NCBI GenBank assembly: GCA_028554755.1
Contig: JAPTOF010000003.1
Location: 5,417,501 to 5,481,500, forward strand
Direction: 5' to 3'
Origin: Cordia subcordata
Taxonomy: Eukaryota; Streptophyta; Magnoliopsida; Boraginales; Cordiaceae
DNA: 64,000 nt
Part shown: piece by piece, positions 35,810 to 48,732 of the stretch
Position numbering within the stretch: the first letter of the stretch is position 1
Layout: every line of letters begins with the position of its first letter
Translations under genes and position numbers: made by a program
Notes under the pieces: generated by a model
What the model saw: the letters and a program-made list of their open reading frames with translations, nothing else
Told to the model about the DNA's origin: nothing
The model's database searches: none

Positions 35810-36864
35810 GGGGACGTTTGGTTCACGAAAATATGAAAGATTTTTACAAAAATGAATTCAAGGATATAATATTCCCATGTCTAGTTTGCAATTTGAAGCA
35901 TGTTATATATCTAGAAATTTTCTATGATTTGTAAAATTTTCATTCTCACGCAAATTGGTGGGAGTCCAACTTTCGTAGATTGTGGGAATGTATAGAGTAA
36001 ATTAAAAAATAAAAAAGTCTATATTTAAGATTCTATCCTCTATGATAAAAAATTAACAATAATAAAAATAATTAATTAATAAAATTAATTAATTAATTAA
36101 TTATTCATATGGATTAACAATAAATAAATTAATTCATTAATTGATTAAATAAAAATAATTAATAAAAAATTACTTACAATAAGAAATATAAATAATAACT
36201 AAAAATTAATTAATAAATTATCAAAATAAAAAATATAAAACAAACAAAAAAATAAACATAAGAATAAAAACAATAAATAATTGATTTAAAAATAATTAAT
36301 TTAAAAATACAAATATTTAAAATTAATTAAAAATAAAAATAAAATAATAAAACAAATAATAAATAATTAATCAATTAATTAAAAATTAATAAAATAATAT
36401 ATAAAAATTAATAATTAATAAACGAGTTAATAAATAAATTAATTAATTGAAAAAGCTAATTACGTTAAAAATTAATATCTAATTAATTAAAAATTATTAA
36501 TTAATGAATTAATTAAATAAAAATAAATATTAACTAATTAATTGAAAATTAATAAATTAGAAATGATAGTTATAGTTAATAGTTAATTAAAATTAAAAAA
36601 ATATAGTTATAATTAATAGTTAATTAAAATTAAAAACAATGAAATAAATAATAAGTAATTAATTAGCTAGGGACATTTTTGTAAAATAACTCAAAATTCC
36701 TAGCTAAGAATGTCAATTTTAAACCAAACATATTTTATATATACCAAATAGTCCTTGGATTACTTCGAACTTCTCCCAACAATATTTTATATATACCAAA
36801 TAGTTAATCCTTGGGAATGTGATTATCGGAAAAAAAATTTTCATTCCTTGATCCAAACTCCCCC
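35810..36864. mobile_element. TIR element with an A/T-only core
   Basis: The left end GGGGACGTTTGGTTCACGAAAA and the reversed right end GGGGGAGTTTGGATCAAGGAAT form inverted repeats. From about 36000 to 36660 the core is almost purely A and T, built from AATTAATTAA-type words. There is no coding potential; superfamily not assigned. Confidence 0.58.
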
Positions 36865-37609
36865 TTCATGGAGAGAGCCTTTTATGAAAATATCCCAACA
36901 TTTTTAAACTTTGCAAATATTAGCCCCCAAAAGGCTTCCTTATCCAATATGCTTTATCTCTCTTGCACAATAAAGAGACATTCTTATCAGATAACCTTTC
37001 TTCTTCGCTGTGAGTTTTCCTCTCTCAAAAATTACAAAATTTAGAACTCCTTAATTTGTCATTTTTCATACTATGATTTGCAATAAAATTAAAGCCATGT
37101 ACACTAATGGAGCATTTTTTTTTTAATCCATTCTGACAACTTGGTCGCCATATGAAGTTTAATCATAGAAGCCAATAAAATAGACTAATTTCCATCATAA
37201 CTTTAAATAGAAAAATAAAAATTGTTATCAATCAAATATTAATACAATCTATTATCAATTTATCAATTGTTTAGAATTTTCAAAGTTTATTCATACAAAA
37301 TACAATTTATTCTATTGTTAGGTATGTGACTAATAATATGAATTTAATAATATAACCTGTGAATTACACAAGTTAAAAGAGTAGTATATCATTATATATT
37401 TTAAAAGAACAACTAAAAGCGCCACGTGTCAACATATAATAATTTTTACAAAAATTACTAAAAATATTATTCACAAAAAACCATATTAAAGAAACTAATA
37501 TGGGTGATTTCGTATCAACTCTGAAATAATTTAAATTTTCAAATTCTCAAAATCTCTAGAGTCATGATAACCTTCAAATCCTATTCTGTGCAATCTTCGA
37601 CACGAGCTC

Positions 37610-37612
<3 letters not shown>

Positions 37613-37641
<29 letters not shown>
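37613..37641 (+). repeat. (CT)n microsatellite
   Basis: About 14 CT units, flanked on both sides by GAGCTCAATACT. Confidence 0.92.
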
Positions 37642-37659
37642 GGGCAGAGAGCTCAATAC

Positions 37660-38030
37660 TTTTTTTTTTTGCTTCGTAAGTAAGATTTCATTGATTACAA
37701 AATAATACATAAACCAGCAAAATCAAAAAGTCAGGCCAGCCAACGTGTATCTACATTCAATGCACGGCAGATGGCCCTGTTAGCTCTATTGCCCCTAAAA
37801 AGTTTACTTGTGTGATGCTTTTCATCAAAAATAATATTTGCAAAAATCTCGTCTTCATCAAAATAGGTTCACCATAATCCGATTTTTCCTTTCCATCCAT
37901 AAGTGGTAAATAATAGCTCTGAAAAACAATTTGGAAATTTTAAGAACAATTTGGAAATTTTAACTTGAAGCGTCGAGCCACTACACTTACGGGTAAGCCA
38001 AATGCAAATTCCATCGCATTTTGTAATGCA
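37660..38030 (-). mobile_element. Possible LINE or retrocopy 3' end
   Basis: A poly-T run (37660-37670) followed by GCTTCGTAAGTAAGATTTC reads on the minus strand as a 3' tail ending in poly-A. Upstream on that strand one frame gives ANRAICRALNVDT, which is suggestive of a retroelement or host gene end but not identified. Confidence 0.35.
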
Positions 38031-38984
38031 GTGAGGGCCTTCAATACTTGGAGCAGGAAATCTTTATAAGTACTTGCATATGCTGTGGAGTTTCTTCTTT
38101 TTCTTTCTTTCTTTTTCTCTTTTTTTTCTTTTTGGTGGGGACAACTCTTGAGGTATTTTGTAAAAATTAGTAAGCTAATGTTATACGAGGCATGACCATA
38201 TTACTCAATATTATTACAATACAAAATTTAAATTACACAATGAACATTTATTAAAAAATCATTAATCTTATAAAAGAAATCAAATAAGTTGTACTTATAT
38301 TTACAAGTGTCTTCGTAAAAATTGAAACCCAAAAATGTGTTAATTTTGTCTCTCTAGGATTTTGATAAATTTGAGATGGGATTGATTATAAAGTGAAAAA
38401 GAAGTTGCGGAATTTGAGGGGTTTGGGAAATATGAGTGTGGAAATATTTAATTTTCTTTTGGATTTTACTTGATCTAATTGAATTAGAATTTTATATATA
38501 AAATTTATATAGGAATTTGATTCAAAAGTTGAAATTCTATTTTTTATTTTCATAAGTACTGTAATGTAATTTGATATGATTTTGGAATTATTAAACTTAG
38601 ATAATTATAATTTAGATGAATTTAAACTTTTTATATTTATTTTTGTTCAACTTTTCATATCTATTTTTAAATTTAATCACAAGTAACACAATGCAATTTA
38701 GCAAATAACAAAAAAGGGGGAAAAAAGATAATGAGAAACTCAAAGACTCGAAACATGGGTATTAAAATTATGATGAAGTTTTAAAATTTTTATTACCAAA
38801 TTAAATAGTTTACTTTTGCACTTAAAGTTCAAAATTCTAAATCGAGGTGTGCGCAATAAAGACATGCATGTTCTTCATTCGTATAGGGGACATCATCAAC
38901 TTAAGGGAATTACTAGGTGTGACAAAGCCAATCTTCCCCGTATGAGGCCTTGATTTTTTGTTATTTGAGTGTTCTTCCTTTTGA

Positions 38985-39104
38985 ATCTATATGGTTTTTT
39001 TTTTTTTTTGGAAGGTTAGGCAGCATGTCCCCCTTCCTCTGTATTCCATGCTTCTTGATCAATAAAATGCAAAGGGACCTTCCCTTTTCAAAAAAAAAAA
39101 AAAA
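38985..39104 (+). mobile_element. LINE-like 3' tail
   Basis: A T run, then TTGATCAATAAAATGCAAAGGG and a poly-A tail (39090-39104). TGATCAATAAAATG directly before poly-A is typical of plant LINE 3' ends. Only the tail is present. Confidence 0.45.
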
Positions 39105-39816
39105 CGCAAGGTTTATGATTTTAATTATTCAATTTAATAATTTTTAAGCTCTAAAAACTCAAATATCCAATCATATTCCTATTCCTAACCCGATTGAATA
39201 GTTTTCTCAACTTGAAATAAAAAAAGAAAATTAAAATTTCAAAAGCAAAAATGTGTGATTAGTAGAGAAATGAAAAGGGGAGTGTACATTATTTTAATTG
39301 GGAAGGAAAATAGGGAAAAAAGAACTAGAGTAGATGTAAAACTATTTGAGATTGAATAGTTTCTTCAATTTTAAAACTTAAAAATTCTACTCAAAAATTT
39401 GAATTGATTCCCCTAACCTGATTTGAATTTTTATAACTTTTAACACCCAATCAAATAGTATTTTTCTTCCAAATTAAAAAGGGGCAATTTATATGGTAAA
39501 TAAAAGTTGAAAGACGTGATTAAAAAACAAGCCAAATTATTTTGCTAAGAAAGGGAGGCTAAAAGAGAAAAAAAGTAAATATAAAATTATAATCTCACCA
39601 TAAACATGAAAATTATAATGTATTTTGTCCTTTATCAGCGGTCACAACACGATAGAGGGAAATAGTTAAGAAAAGACTTTAATTTGTCAGTCAACCCCTT
39701 GGCCCTCTTTTTTTAACTCCAAAAGCCTCCTGGGCAGCAATCAGAAGCAGAGAGCCCGCTCTAAAAGTTTCAGTTGTGCCGTTCTCTAAATCTTTTTTTT
39801 TTTGTGACCAGCCTTC
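39105..39816 (+). promoter_or_regulatory. Upstream region of the DMR6-like gene
   Basis: No gene lies here. Close to the start codon, AGTCAA at 39689-39694 is an inverted W-box core (TTGACT), the site read by WRKRY-class (WRKY) defence regulators. A CT-rich leader with a T run follows. No clear TATA box was assigned. Regulation by salicylic acid or pathogens is known for the family but is only hinted at here. Confidence 0.35.
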
Positions 39817-42800
39817 ATGGAAACCAAAGTCATCTCTAGCGGAATCCAATACTCAAGCCTCCCACAAATCTACGTCCGGCCAGAAGCCGAACGGCCAAAA
39901 CTTTCTGAAGTTGCCTACTGCGAAAATGTTCCAGTCATTGACTTGGCTTGTGGTGATAGAAGTCTAATAGTCCAACAAATTTCAGATGCCTGTTGCCGAT
40001 GTGGGTTCTTTCAGGTAATCCTTTAACAATAGAATAGACGTCAAAAGTGAGTCTGACTCTTTTGCGAAACTTCCAAATAACCATTTTTTTCCTGTCCCGT
40101 ATTTTGGATTTGGCACCAAGGGCGGGACAGCACAATTAGTTTTAAGGTGGAACCTCACGTTTGTTAACACGTGTTTCTCGTGGGTAACGACATTTATTAT
40201 TGCATCTTTTCCTTACTAGGTGATAAATCATGGAGTATCGAGAGATATAATGGAGACAATGATTGAGATAGCGAAAGAATTCTTTAGTCTGCCCGTTGAG
40301 GAAAAGATGAAGTTGTACTCTGATGATCCAGCCAAGACTATGAGATTGTCCACAAGTTTTAATGTGAAGAAAGAGACGGTTTATAATTGGAGGGATTATC
40401 TAAGACTCCATTGCCATCCATTGGAGACATACATGCCTGAGTGGCCTTCAAACCCTTCTTCTTTCAAGTAAGTCTACTCTTGCTTCTCTATGCCCTCATA
40501 ACATCCAATTCTTGGTGCATACACAAAAGTGAATACAAAATGGTTTCTCAAGGTGTGACGCTTGGCGTGGGAGGTAACGCCCTCCATGCAATTCATGTGT
40601 TCATGCTAACACTTCAATGATTTTACGTGGATATGCATGATTTTGTCGACACGTTTATTACGTGCAGTCAGCTTAATTATATATTCTTCTGACACATACA
40701 CTTTTAATTAGATACAATCAATTTAATTATTTATTCTTTTGACACGTGTACTTTTAATTAGATATTCTCAAGAATATGGAATTAACTTTTTGATTAAAAG
40801 ACACAGAAATAGTACAATAATAGTAAATCATATTAATCAATTCATGGGCCCCACTTGGGATAAAGCACCTATGAACTTCTCTCATCATATTGAAAATGGA
40901 ATATCTACGTGACGGTCGAACCTTTCCTACATCACGAGAACTAAAAGGAATCGTCTTTAACCGAAACTTTTGACTCACGATAAAAATTCTTCCCTTGTAG
41001 CCAAGAATAACATTATTTGCCCATGGCATGTTCGGGATTGGTTATGTATTTTGCTCTTCACATATTACCTTAAGATTCTTTCACATAAGTTTCTCACTTG
41101 AAAAAAGTATAGAATCAAGAAATCACATATAACTACTACTTTCAACATTACATATATGTACTAGATAAACAGGAGAAAAAAAAAAAAGATAAAGAAATAG
41201 AAGACACCCATGTTTAACATCCTTTCTCTTATCAAAAGAAACATTTATAGTAAAATCTGACTTGAAAATCTAGGTAAAACATGCGAAATCATATTTATCT
41301 TTGTCTAACATTGTTAGTCATGGAAGGTAACGAAAGGATCTAAATTATGATACTTATTACGGAAGAGATTTAATCATTAAAAAATATTAATATAATTTTA
41401 ACAAGTTGTCATAGTAATTTCCGAAGCTTGGTTACACAAAACAAATTGCAGATCACAGAATCAATGCATATGGGACCATGTCTCATGTGGCCTTTTCAGT
41501 ATTATACATATATTCTGTCGCCTTTTCAGTATCATATATATATATATTCTGCGCGTTCCTGTCCGGTGATGCATGTGTTGCGCCGCTTAAATGGTGGGTT
41601 TCACCGCTTTTTAATGTTCGGCGCTGTTTAGTGAATTTGGTGGCGTCACCGCTTTGGTGATCGTATAACGTCAGCCCTGAGGTTGGGATGACGTCATGAC
41701 GCGGACAGTCCGCGTTGACGTAAGCGTAGGTGTTGCTTTTCGTCCTACTTACGCGTATTTCTGCACGGTTTGCTGATCAGGTCCAGAGTTGGCATGTCCA
41801 GAATATACTTTCAAAATTTCCGTATCTTTTTTCTTTTTTTTTTTAAAACCCTTTTGCTTGGTCAATATTTTCGACAGTTCCATTAGCGAAGGTGACGTAC
41901 AATTAACTCCGTTTAGATCCAGGCATTTACAGAGTAACTTAATTGGTCAAAATTATTATTCTAAAGGATAATGACTTGAATATGAATCTCGTTAAATAAC
42001 GAGTTGGATAGATAGTAAAAGAAAAAATCCACTTATATTTAGCTTGGAGTTACCACGTTTATGGCTTGGTTGGATTAATTTTTTTTCTTTTGAAGTTGGA
42101 TTAACTTTTAAATGTGTAATCTTAAAAAACATAATTTTTTTTGAAAAATTTAAATGTTTACCTTCTAAAGAAGTTCAATTTGAATTTTTCAACCATTATA
42201 AAACAATCTGTTTTTTCATGAAAAAGTTTTCGTTATAAGAAGAATCTTAATAACTTTTATAATCTAGACAAGAAATTTCCTTATATATCTAGTTTATAGA
42301 GTCACCAAGTTAATTATGTAGGATTAGTATTCATATTCTTTAACTATTTGAACTATGCTTTAAAATTTAATATCTCCCGTGTAAATCCATAAATTTCTCG
42401 GAGAGAGTTCTCATCATAAGAAAAATAACAAGGCGTATAATTGATGTAACTCTTCTATCCCATGAAATCCAGAACTCTTTCTAACATTTACAGCAAATGC
42501 CAATTTAATTGGACAGAATTTTCTAGTTTTCACACGAAGTAGAATTAAGGAAAGCAATGACATGAGAGATTGGAAGTTGAGATAAGATTGGTGAAGATTA
42601 AAATAAAGCGATAGCTTCCAAAGACTGGTAACAAGATTGCTTAGTCATCAGCCTTCTAGATTCGACCAAAAAAAAAATCAGACTTCTAGATTTTGGCCGA
42701 TAATTTTCGGTCAGAGTAATGTAACCAAAAAAGGAAGAGAGAAAGATATCGATAAATAATTTAAATTTTAAAATAAAAGATAGAGATTAATTTTACCCTA

Positions 42801-45800
42801 TCAAAATCATTCAGATCATTTCTCTTTTATATAAGAGAGAATAAGAAATAGCAGATAATTCTTGTTCAATGGTGAGTGAATTTTTCCCCCTTTTTTTCAA
42901 ATGGTGTTTGGCTTTGCTTATAAGCTGGTGCCAAAAATAAAAAATTACATGTTTGACAAACTTGTTTATAAGCTATTTAAGCTAGCTTATGAGCAAAGGG
43001 AAAAAAAACAACTTGGAGTTACTTTTTTTTTTTTGTGCTTACAAGCTAGGTGGTCAACCCTATTAAAATAATATATTTGTCTTTACATTTAAGAAATACT
43101 TATTTATCAAATTAATTAGTTATATGTCTTTTTTAGTTATTTTAATTACTATTGTTACTTATAAGCATTTATTTACCAAACATGTCAGCAATTTGTGAAC
43201 ACATATTATCCAAACACATTTCTGCTTATTTATCACTAACTTAAAAATAATTTTTTGCTAATAAGTAACACCTGCTTATAAGCACTTAAAAATAAGTAAA
43301 GCCAAACTGCATCTTATGGCCCGTCCGGATTGGCTTTTTTCAAAAGCGATTTTTTTAATAGCTTTTGAAAAATAATTTTTTTTGAGAAGCTGAAAATTTT
43401 GACTTTTAAAAAAAGTTGTATTTGAGCTTTTTTTAAAGATTCAATTTTTTTGGAAGCTAAATCAAATAGATATCACAAATCTAGTGTAATTTTTTCAAGA
43501 AAAAAAAAATATTTTTTTTAAAAAAAACCAATCTAAACAGGCCCTGAGTCTTTTGCTAAGCATTGACTTGACCCCAATGTACTCGCTACAAGAAAAGGGC
43601 CACAGACCATGTAGAAGTTGATGAAAATGCCAAGACACACCATGAATAAGTCATACTTTATTGTGTGGATGTCATTAAGATGCTCATAGGATAGGCTAAG
43701 TTCGACGTCGACTTTAAATGGACGGTGACAAGATTTGAATTCAAGATCTTTTGATATAACTCCATGTCAAAAAGTTTAACCTCATCATATCTAAAAAAGT
43801 CGCAAATTGGGATAATTTTTTTGTACTTGAAAGGTCCAAAATTAGAAAGGACATTCCAACTTTTAATTTCTAGAAGATATATAAAGAGTGGATATTCTAG
43901 TTGTATTTCTAGGTAGAATGCCCCTTTTCATTGATATTCTTGCATATATTAAATATGCTGAATTGTTTATAGCCAGAGAATGAAAGGGACTTAATTTCAA
44001 TCCTTAAATTTCAAATTTGAACACGCAAGCTTGTGGACAAATTTGGGATGCTGACTTTGATCTATATCTTTTTAAATTTAATATACTATGTTGTCAATCA
44101 ATCGCGCCCTACCAAAATTAGACAGTAGCTTAATTTGTCCCATGCCTGACCATCTTAACTTATGTATTTAGTAGATGTGCCCCGTGAGTCATCGTGATTC
44201 AAAATAAACATATACACATATAACAGATGGTGTAAAATAATAAATAATAATTGAGGGCTAAACTAGCAAAGAACATATAGTTTAAGGCTAGACTTTTTGG
44301 GCTTTCAAAAAGCTCATTGGGCTTTTGAATTCTTTTCTGTGGTTATTAACACAACCTCAATGATGGGCCTTTTCGGCACATAACGAGAGTTTTGTATGTT
44401 AAATTGTTCTCTCATTTGGTAAATTGATGATCTATGCCTTTATGTACATATTGGGCTCATTTTAAATGTTTTTCTTTAAAGCACATTAAAAAAGTTATTA
44501 TTATTTTTTTGATAAATTGAAATTTTTAGCTATTAGAAAAGGCTGAATTTGTTTTTTTTTTTTTCAGAGTTTCAATTTTCTTTAAAAAATAATTTAAAAA
44601 TTTATTATAAAAAAATGTATATCTTTTTATTAAAAAAATTACTTTTTCATGAAAAACAAAAAAACAATCAAACAGGCCCCTTAACATAGAGTTAAACTTG
44701 GTGCTTTCGGTTCAACCATTTTCCGATTCCGTGTGTATAACGAGAGTTTTGTATATCAAACTGCAATCTTGTCAGGTAAAATGATAAGCTATGCCCTTAT
44801 GCACACAAAAAGAATTTGCAGGATAATATTTTGCCATAGGCTGTATGCTGACACAGAATTGCTTATACTTTTGACAGAGATATAGTGAGCAGATATTGCA
44901 TGGAAGTTAGACAACTTGGGTTCAGATTGGAGGAAGCCATATCAGAAAGCCTAGGCCTGGACAAGGATTATTTGAAGAATGCATTGGGTGAACAAGGACA
45001 ACACATGGCCATCAACTATTATCCACCATGTCCACAACCAGAACTCACTTATGGGTTGCCTGGCCACACAGACCCTAATGCACTCACTATTCTTCTTCAA
45101 GAGCTGCACGTGGCTGGGCTTCAAGTTCTTAAAGATGGCAAATGGTTATCCATAAAGCCTATGCCCAATGCTTTTGTCGTCAACATCGGCGATCAATTAC
45201 AGGTATGTCATCGTCATCAAATTACACTACAAGATTTTAGGTCAATAGTTACACATTTTTTTGTTACGTTTAAAGTAAGTATAGAAGAGTAAAATGATAA
45301 GTTTTGTTCTATTATGATTTTAAGTGTAACAAAATATTTGAGACGTTTCTAATTATAAGTATATAACAAACATTAATTAGCTAAACTTCCAAATATAAGT
45401 ATATAACAAATGTTAGCTATGTTCCTGAGTGTAACATCAATTTTTAGTTACATTGAAAGTCCTTACATTTAGACCAAGCGTAACTAGTTAATTTTGTTAC
45501 ACTTCTAAATGTAATTAAGAGCTTAAATATTTGTAACTATTTGCTTGATTTCTTGTAATATTAATGAATAATTGACCAAAACTTCAACTAAATACATGTA
45601 ATGTAATAAACATAAGCTACGGTCCAAGTGCAGTATCAACTTTTAGTTATATTGCAAGCCGTTACGCTTAAGTCAAGCGTAACTATTTAATTTTGTTACA
45701 CTTTAGAACATAAGTAGAAGTTTAAATAATATGTATAATTACTGATTTGATTTCTTGTAGTGTTAGCGACCGATAAGTAACCAAAACGTTCAACCCAGTA

Positions 45801-46116
45801 CAGGTAATGTACGACTTAGAAGTGATTAAACTCACTAAAACTAAAAGCAAATTTTTTTTTTTTTTTTGTACAGGCGCTGAGCAATGGGAAGTACAAAAGC
45901 GTTTGGCATCGAGCTCTTGTGAATGCTGATAAAGCTAGAATCTCTGTTGCTTCCTTCTTCCTCCCTTCTGATGAGGTCATTATCAGCACTCCAAAGTCAC
46001 TCATTGATGATGGATCACCATCACTCTACAAGGATTTTACTTATGCAGAGTATTATAAGGCGTTTTGGAGCAGGAACTTGGACCAAGAACACTGCTTGGA
46101 GCTTTTCAAGAATTAG
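39817..46116 (+). CDS. DMR6: DMR6-like 2-oxoglutarate/Fe(II) oxygenase (salicylic acid hydroxylase)
   Basis: Exons 39817-40014, 40220-40467, 44878-45202 and 45874-46116 join in frame to 337 residues; Arabidopsis DMR6 has 341. All introns are GT-AG. Exon 2 ends CAA|GTAAGT and its split Lys codon is completed by the first base of exon 3. The N-terminal DIOX_N part has ENVPVIDL and GFFQVINHG; the C-terminal 2OG-Fe(II) domain has the iron ligands His212, Asp214 (GHTDPNA) and His269 (VWHRA), plus Arg279-x-Ser281 for 2-oxoglutarate. STSFNVKKE, NWRDYLRLHCHP and the end AEYYKAFWSRNLDQEHCLE are close to DMR6. DMR6-type enzymes hydroxylate salicylic acid in the cytosol and dampen immunity; loss gives broad resistance in Arabidopsis. 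The related DLO enzymes are the alternative, but sequence and length favour DMR6. Intron 2 is 4,410 bp and intron 3 is 671 bp, both swollen by transposons. The frame is intact. Confidence 0.93.
41540..41775 (+). promoter_or_regulatory. GC-rich island with TGACG motifs inside intron 2
   Basis: In a strongly AT-rich intron this block is GC-rich. It holds ACGTCA (41668-41673), palindromic TGACGTCA (41689-41696), TGACG (41697-41701), a 17-base near-perfect hairpin ACGCGGACAGTCCGCGT (41699-41715) and TGACGTAAG (41716-41724). TGACG is the core bound by TGA bZIP factors, and TGACGTAAG matches half of the as-1 element. It could be an intronic control site or part of an inserted element. Confidence 0.4.
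42905..43312. mobile_element. hAT-like MITE in DMR6-like intron 2
   Basis: Left end GTGTTTGGCTTTGCTTATAAG; the right end reversed reads CAGTTTGGCTTTACTTATTT. The interior repeats AGCTTATAAGC-type words. Ends resemble the 118-bp MITE at 14681-14798. Flanking 8-mers agree only weakly. Confidence 0.58.
43318..43545. mobile_element. MITE, family A, in DMR6-like intron 2
   Basis: Left GGCCCGTCCGGATTGGC; the right end reversed reads AGGGCCTGTTTAGATTGG. The interior is closely similar to 17294-17512 (TTTTTCAAAAGCG, GCTGAAAATTTTG). It lies directly beside the hAT-like MITE ending at 43312. Confidence 0.7.
44452..44682. mobile_element. MITE, family A (worn), in DMR6-like intron 2
   Basis: The right end AACAATCAAACAGGCCCC matches the family end. 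The left end GGGCTCATTTTAAATG is degraded, and the interior shows the family's A/T runs. Confidence 0.5.
45225..45762. mobile_element. CACTA-type non-autonomous element in DMR6-like intron 3
   Basis: Starts CACTACAAGATTTTAGG and ends TCTTGTAGTG (reversed CACTACAAGA). Both sides carry TTA (45222-45224 and 45763-45765), the 3-bp duplication made by CACTA/En-Spm transposases. It is 538 bp with no coding. Its right half plus flank is tandemly duplicated (about 45405-45605 and 45606-45812). Confidence 0.82.
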
Positions 46117-48732
46117 AATCGCTTACCGATAACGCACTTATCTCATCACACGCTTCACCTATTTGAAATACACTCAAAAAGTCATCTGACAAACACACGA
46201 TTTATATATCAGATGACTTCTGAGATGAAAGTGTGATGTTTCTCGATTTGATGTTTCTTTTATCTCCTCCAGTGTGTCTTAATTAGTAAGTTTCGTTTGT
46301 ATTCTAGCTCTAGTCTCTCGATAAGTGCACTAGACAAAATAACACCATTATTAATTCAGGGAAATATCTGCCTCTCTTTCCATGGAAAACAATGAGGGAA
46401 ACTGTCACATATTCTGTTGAATCTTGCTAGTGGCAGGATATGTGTTGTTGTTTATGGAATATGAATTGTTGTTGAAATAAGATCATGTGATGTTATGTTA
46501 ACTAAATGGTTATAAATTAAACTAAAAGTGTAATTTGCACGAGTTTATTGAGTTATTTTTCTAATTTTATGTTTATATTTTGCATTTTTTTATTGAGTAA
46601 ATAATAAAAAGGAAGCCGATAAAATTACTGATGATTTGGCCTTAAATTAGGAGATGTTTGAGATCATGCGGCACCTCCTAAAACTTGTTAAAAGATAATT
46701 ATTGTTAAGTTTTTATATGTTTTCTATAACTTTAACATCCCATACATGTAATTTTATATGTATTTTCACTTTTGTGTATCTTTTTATTTTTTAAACGTAC
46801 ATCTTATAAAGATGATTTAGTATTTTTTGCATTTCTTTATTTTTATTGAGTAATTAATAAAAGTAGAGCCCTCAAAATTTTTAAAATTTAGTTGTGCAGC
46901 CTCAGAGTAAAAGATAGTTAATATAATATGACATCTCCTAATGTTTTTGGAAGATAAAGTGATATCTTCTATTATTTTGGGCATTTTAAAATAATAACGG
47001 TTTACTTGAAAAAAATGATAACATTAGTCATAACCGCCAAAAAAAAAAGACTTAGGGTCGTCATTAATCATTTCATTTGATACATATATATACGCATACA
47101 TATATGCGTATATATACATGTTTATCTTCCATCATTTCTAAAGTTTCGATGGAAAGATTCCTTGACCAAAGCAGCCAACTCCATTTGTTAGAACAACTTC
47201 CATTGAGTCTCGGCACCTATGACCTATCCTTTTTATCGCTTTCTAAACATTTCTTTGTTTTCACTTACAATTGATGAGCTTTAAATTGAAATAATGGATA
47301 CATGTATAATCACATGTAGTTAATTTTGGTTTCTTATTAAAAAGATTGTTTTCATATCTAAAGTAACATCGTAAGGAATTAGTATCAAGTAAGATTCCCT
47401 AGAATATAATGTTATCAATTAAAAAAAAATTTCGTGCTTAATCCGTAAATCACTTTTCGACATAATATTAGCTTGTGACATACAAATATCAAAGATAGAG
47501 CAAGATTCTTTAACAATAATATAATAAGGTTCTTTAGAAGATTATAAAAATCACATGGGTACATCTAAACACATTGAACATTTTTGGTGATTATTTAAAG
47601 AAAATCAATAAGAAGTTAAAACTTAATTTTAAATTAAAAAAAAAAGCAAAGGCCACCTAAAATGATGAAAAAGAAGTGATGGCATGTCATCACACAAAGC
47701 ACTACACTTGAGGTATAGCTTTATATAATATAATAATATTCGGTATTTTTTATTATAAGAAATCCCAATCTAGCGTAATGAATTTTAATTCTCTTATCCA
47801 AATTCTGAATTCTAATCCTAAACAGGAATTAAATTATAAATTTAAAATTCTAAATTAAATTTCCATTCTAAATTCAAAAATCTTTCTTATAATTTTAATT
47901 GAAAATTTCAATTGTGGTTATTGAAGTCAGGTCATTGTTAGGTAGATAAAAGATCACTATTAATTTCTGGTATGAAAGAAAGTACAAAAATAAGATCAAT
48001 TCAAATGAAAGCCCATCCTAAGCACGTCAGGAAAATAAATAAGATCCTAAAAACCACAATAAAAAACTTAGTGTAAAATATATCAAATTTGACGCAACTA
48101 AAAGAGTAATGCATCTATACTGTACTCTACAGTTTCATATTAGAAAAATGCCAAGCCTTTCTTGTATTGTCTACCACGCACTATGTCCAAAATAAGATTC
48201 TCATACATGAAACATAATAATTATATGATAGTAAAGACTGAATTCACAAATTTAAATGTGTAAATGCCAATCCCACAACTACATTAGGATAGCTACCACA
48301 AATTCAAATTACAGGTTAAAGCATCTATAATATAAAATTTGTAATGGAAGAGTAAGTCAATCAATTTCTCAAATATTATGTATTTACATTTTGGAAAAAA
48401 AATGTGAATAGACCTTTCTATCATGTTGTTCGGATTGTACTTTCCGTAAATAAAATTGCGATTGTCCTCCTTACTAATGCTAAATAGTCGACAAGTATAC
48501 CAAGTGAGGCCCTTCAATCTACTTGATATAAATATACTATCGTATATCCTAATGTTTCAAAAAATGGAGAGTATTTGACGTTATAAGACCTCCAAAGTCT
48601 CCTGTATGTGTGTACATGTTATAAAAGTCCTCAAAGGATGTTAACTTAAAATATTAAGAGTAATATTTAGAGTTTGTTTGACCCAATTTTTAGAGACTCA
48701 AAAGTGCTTTGCTGTGAGTCTAAAAATAAAAG

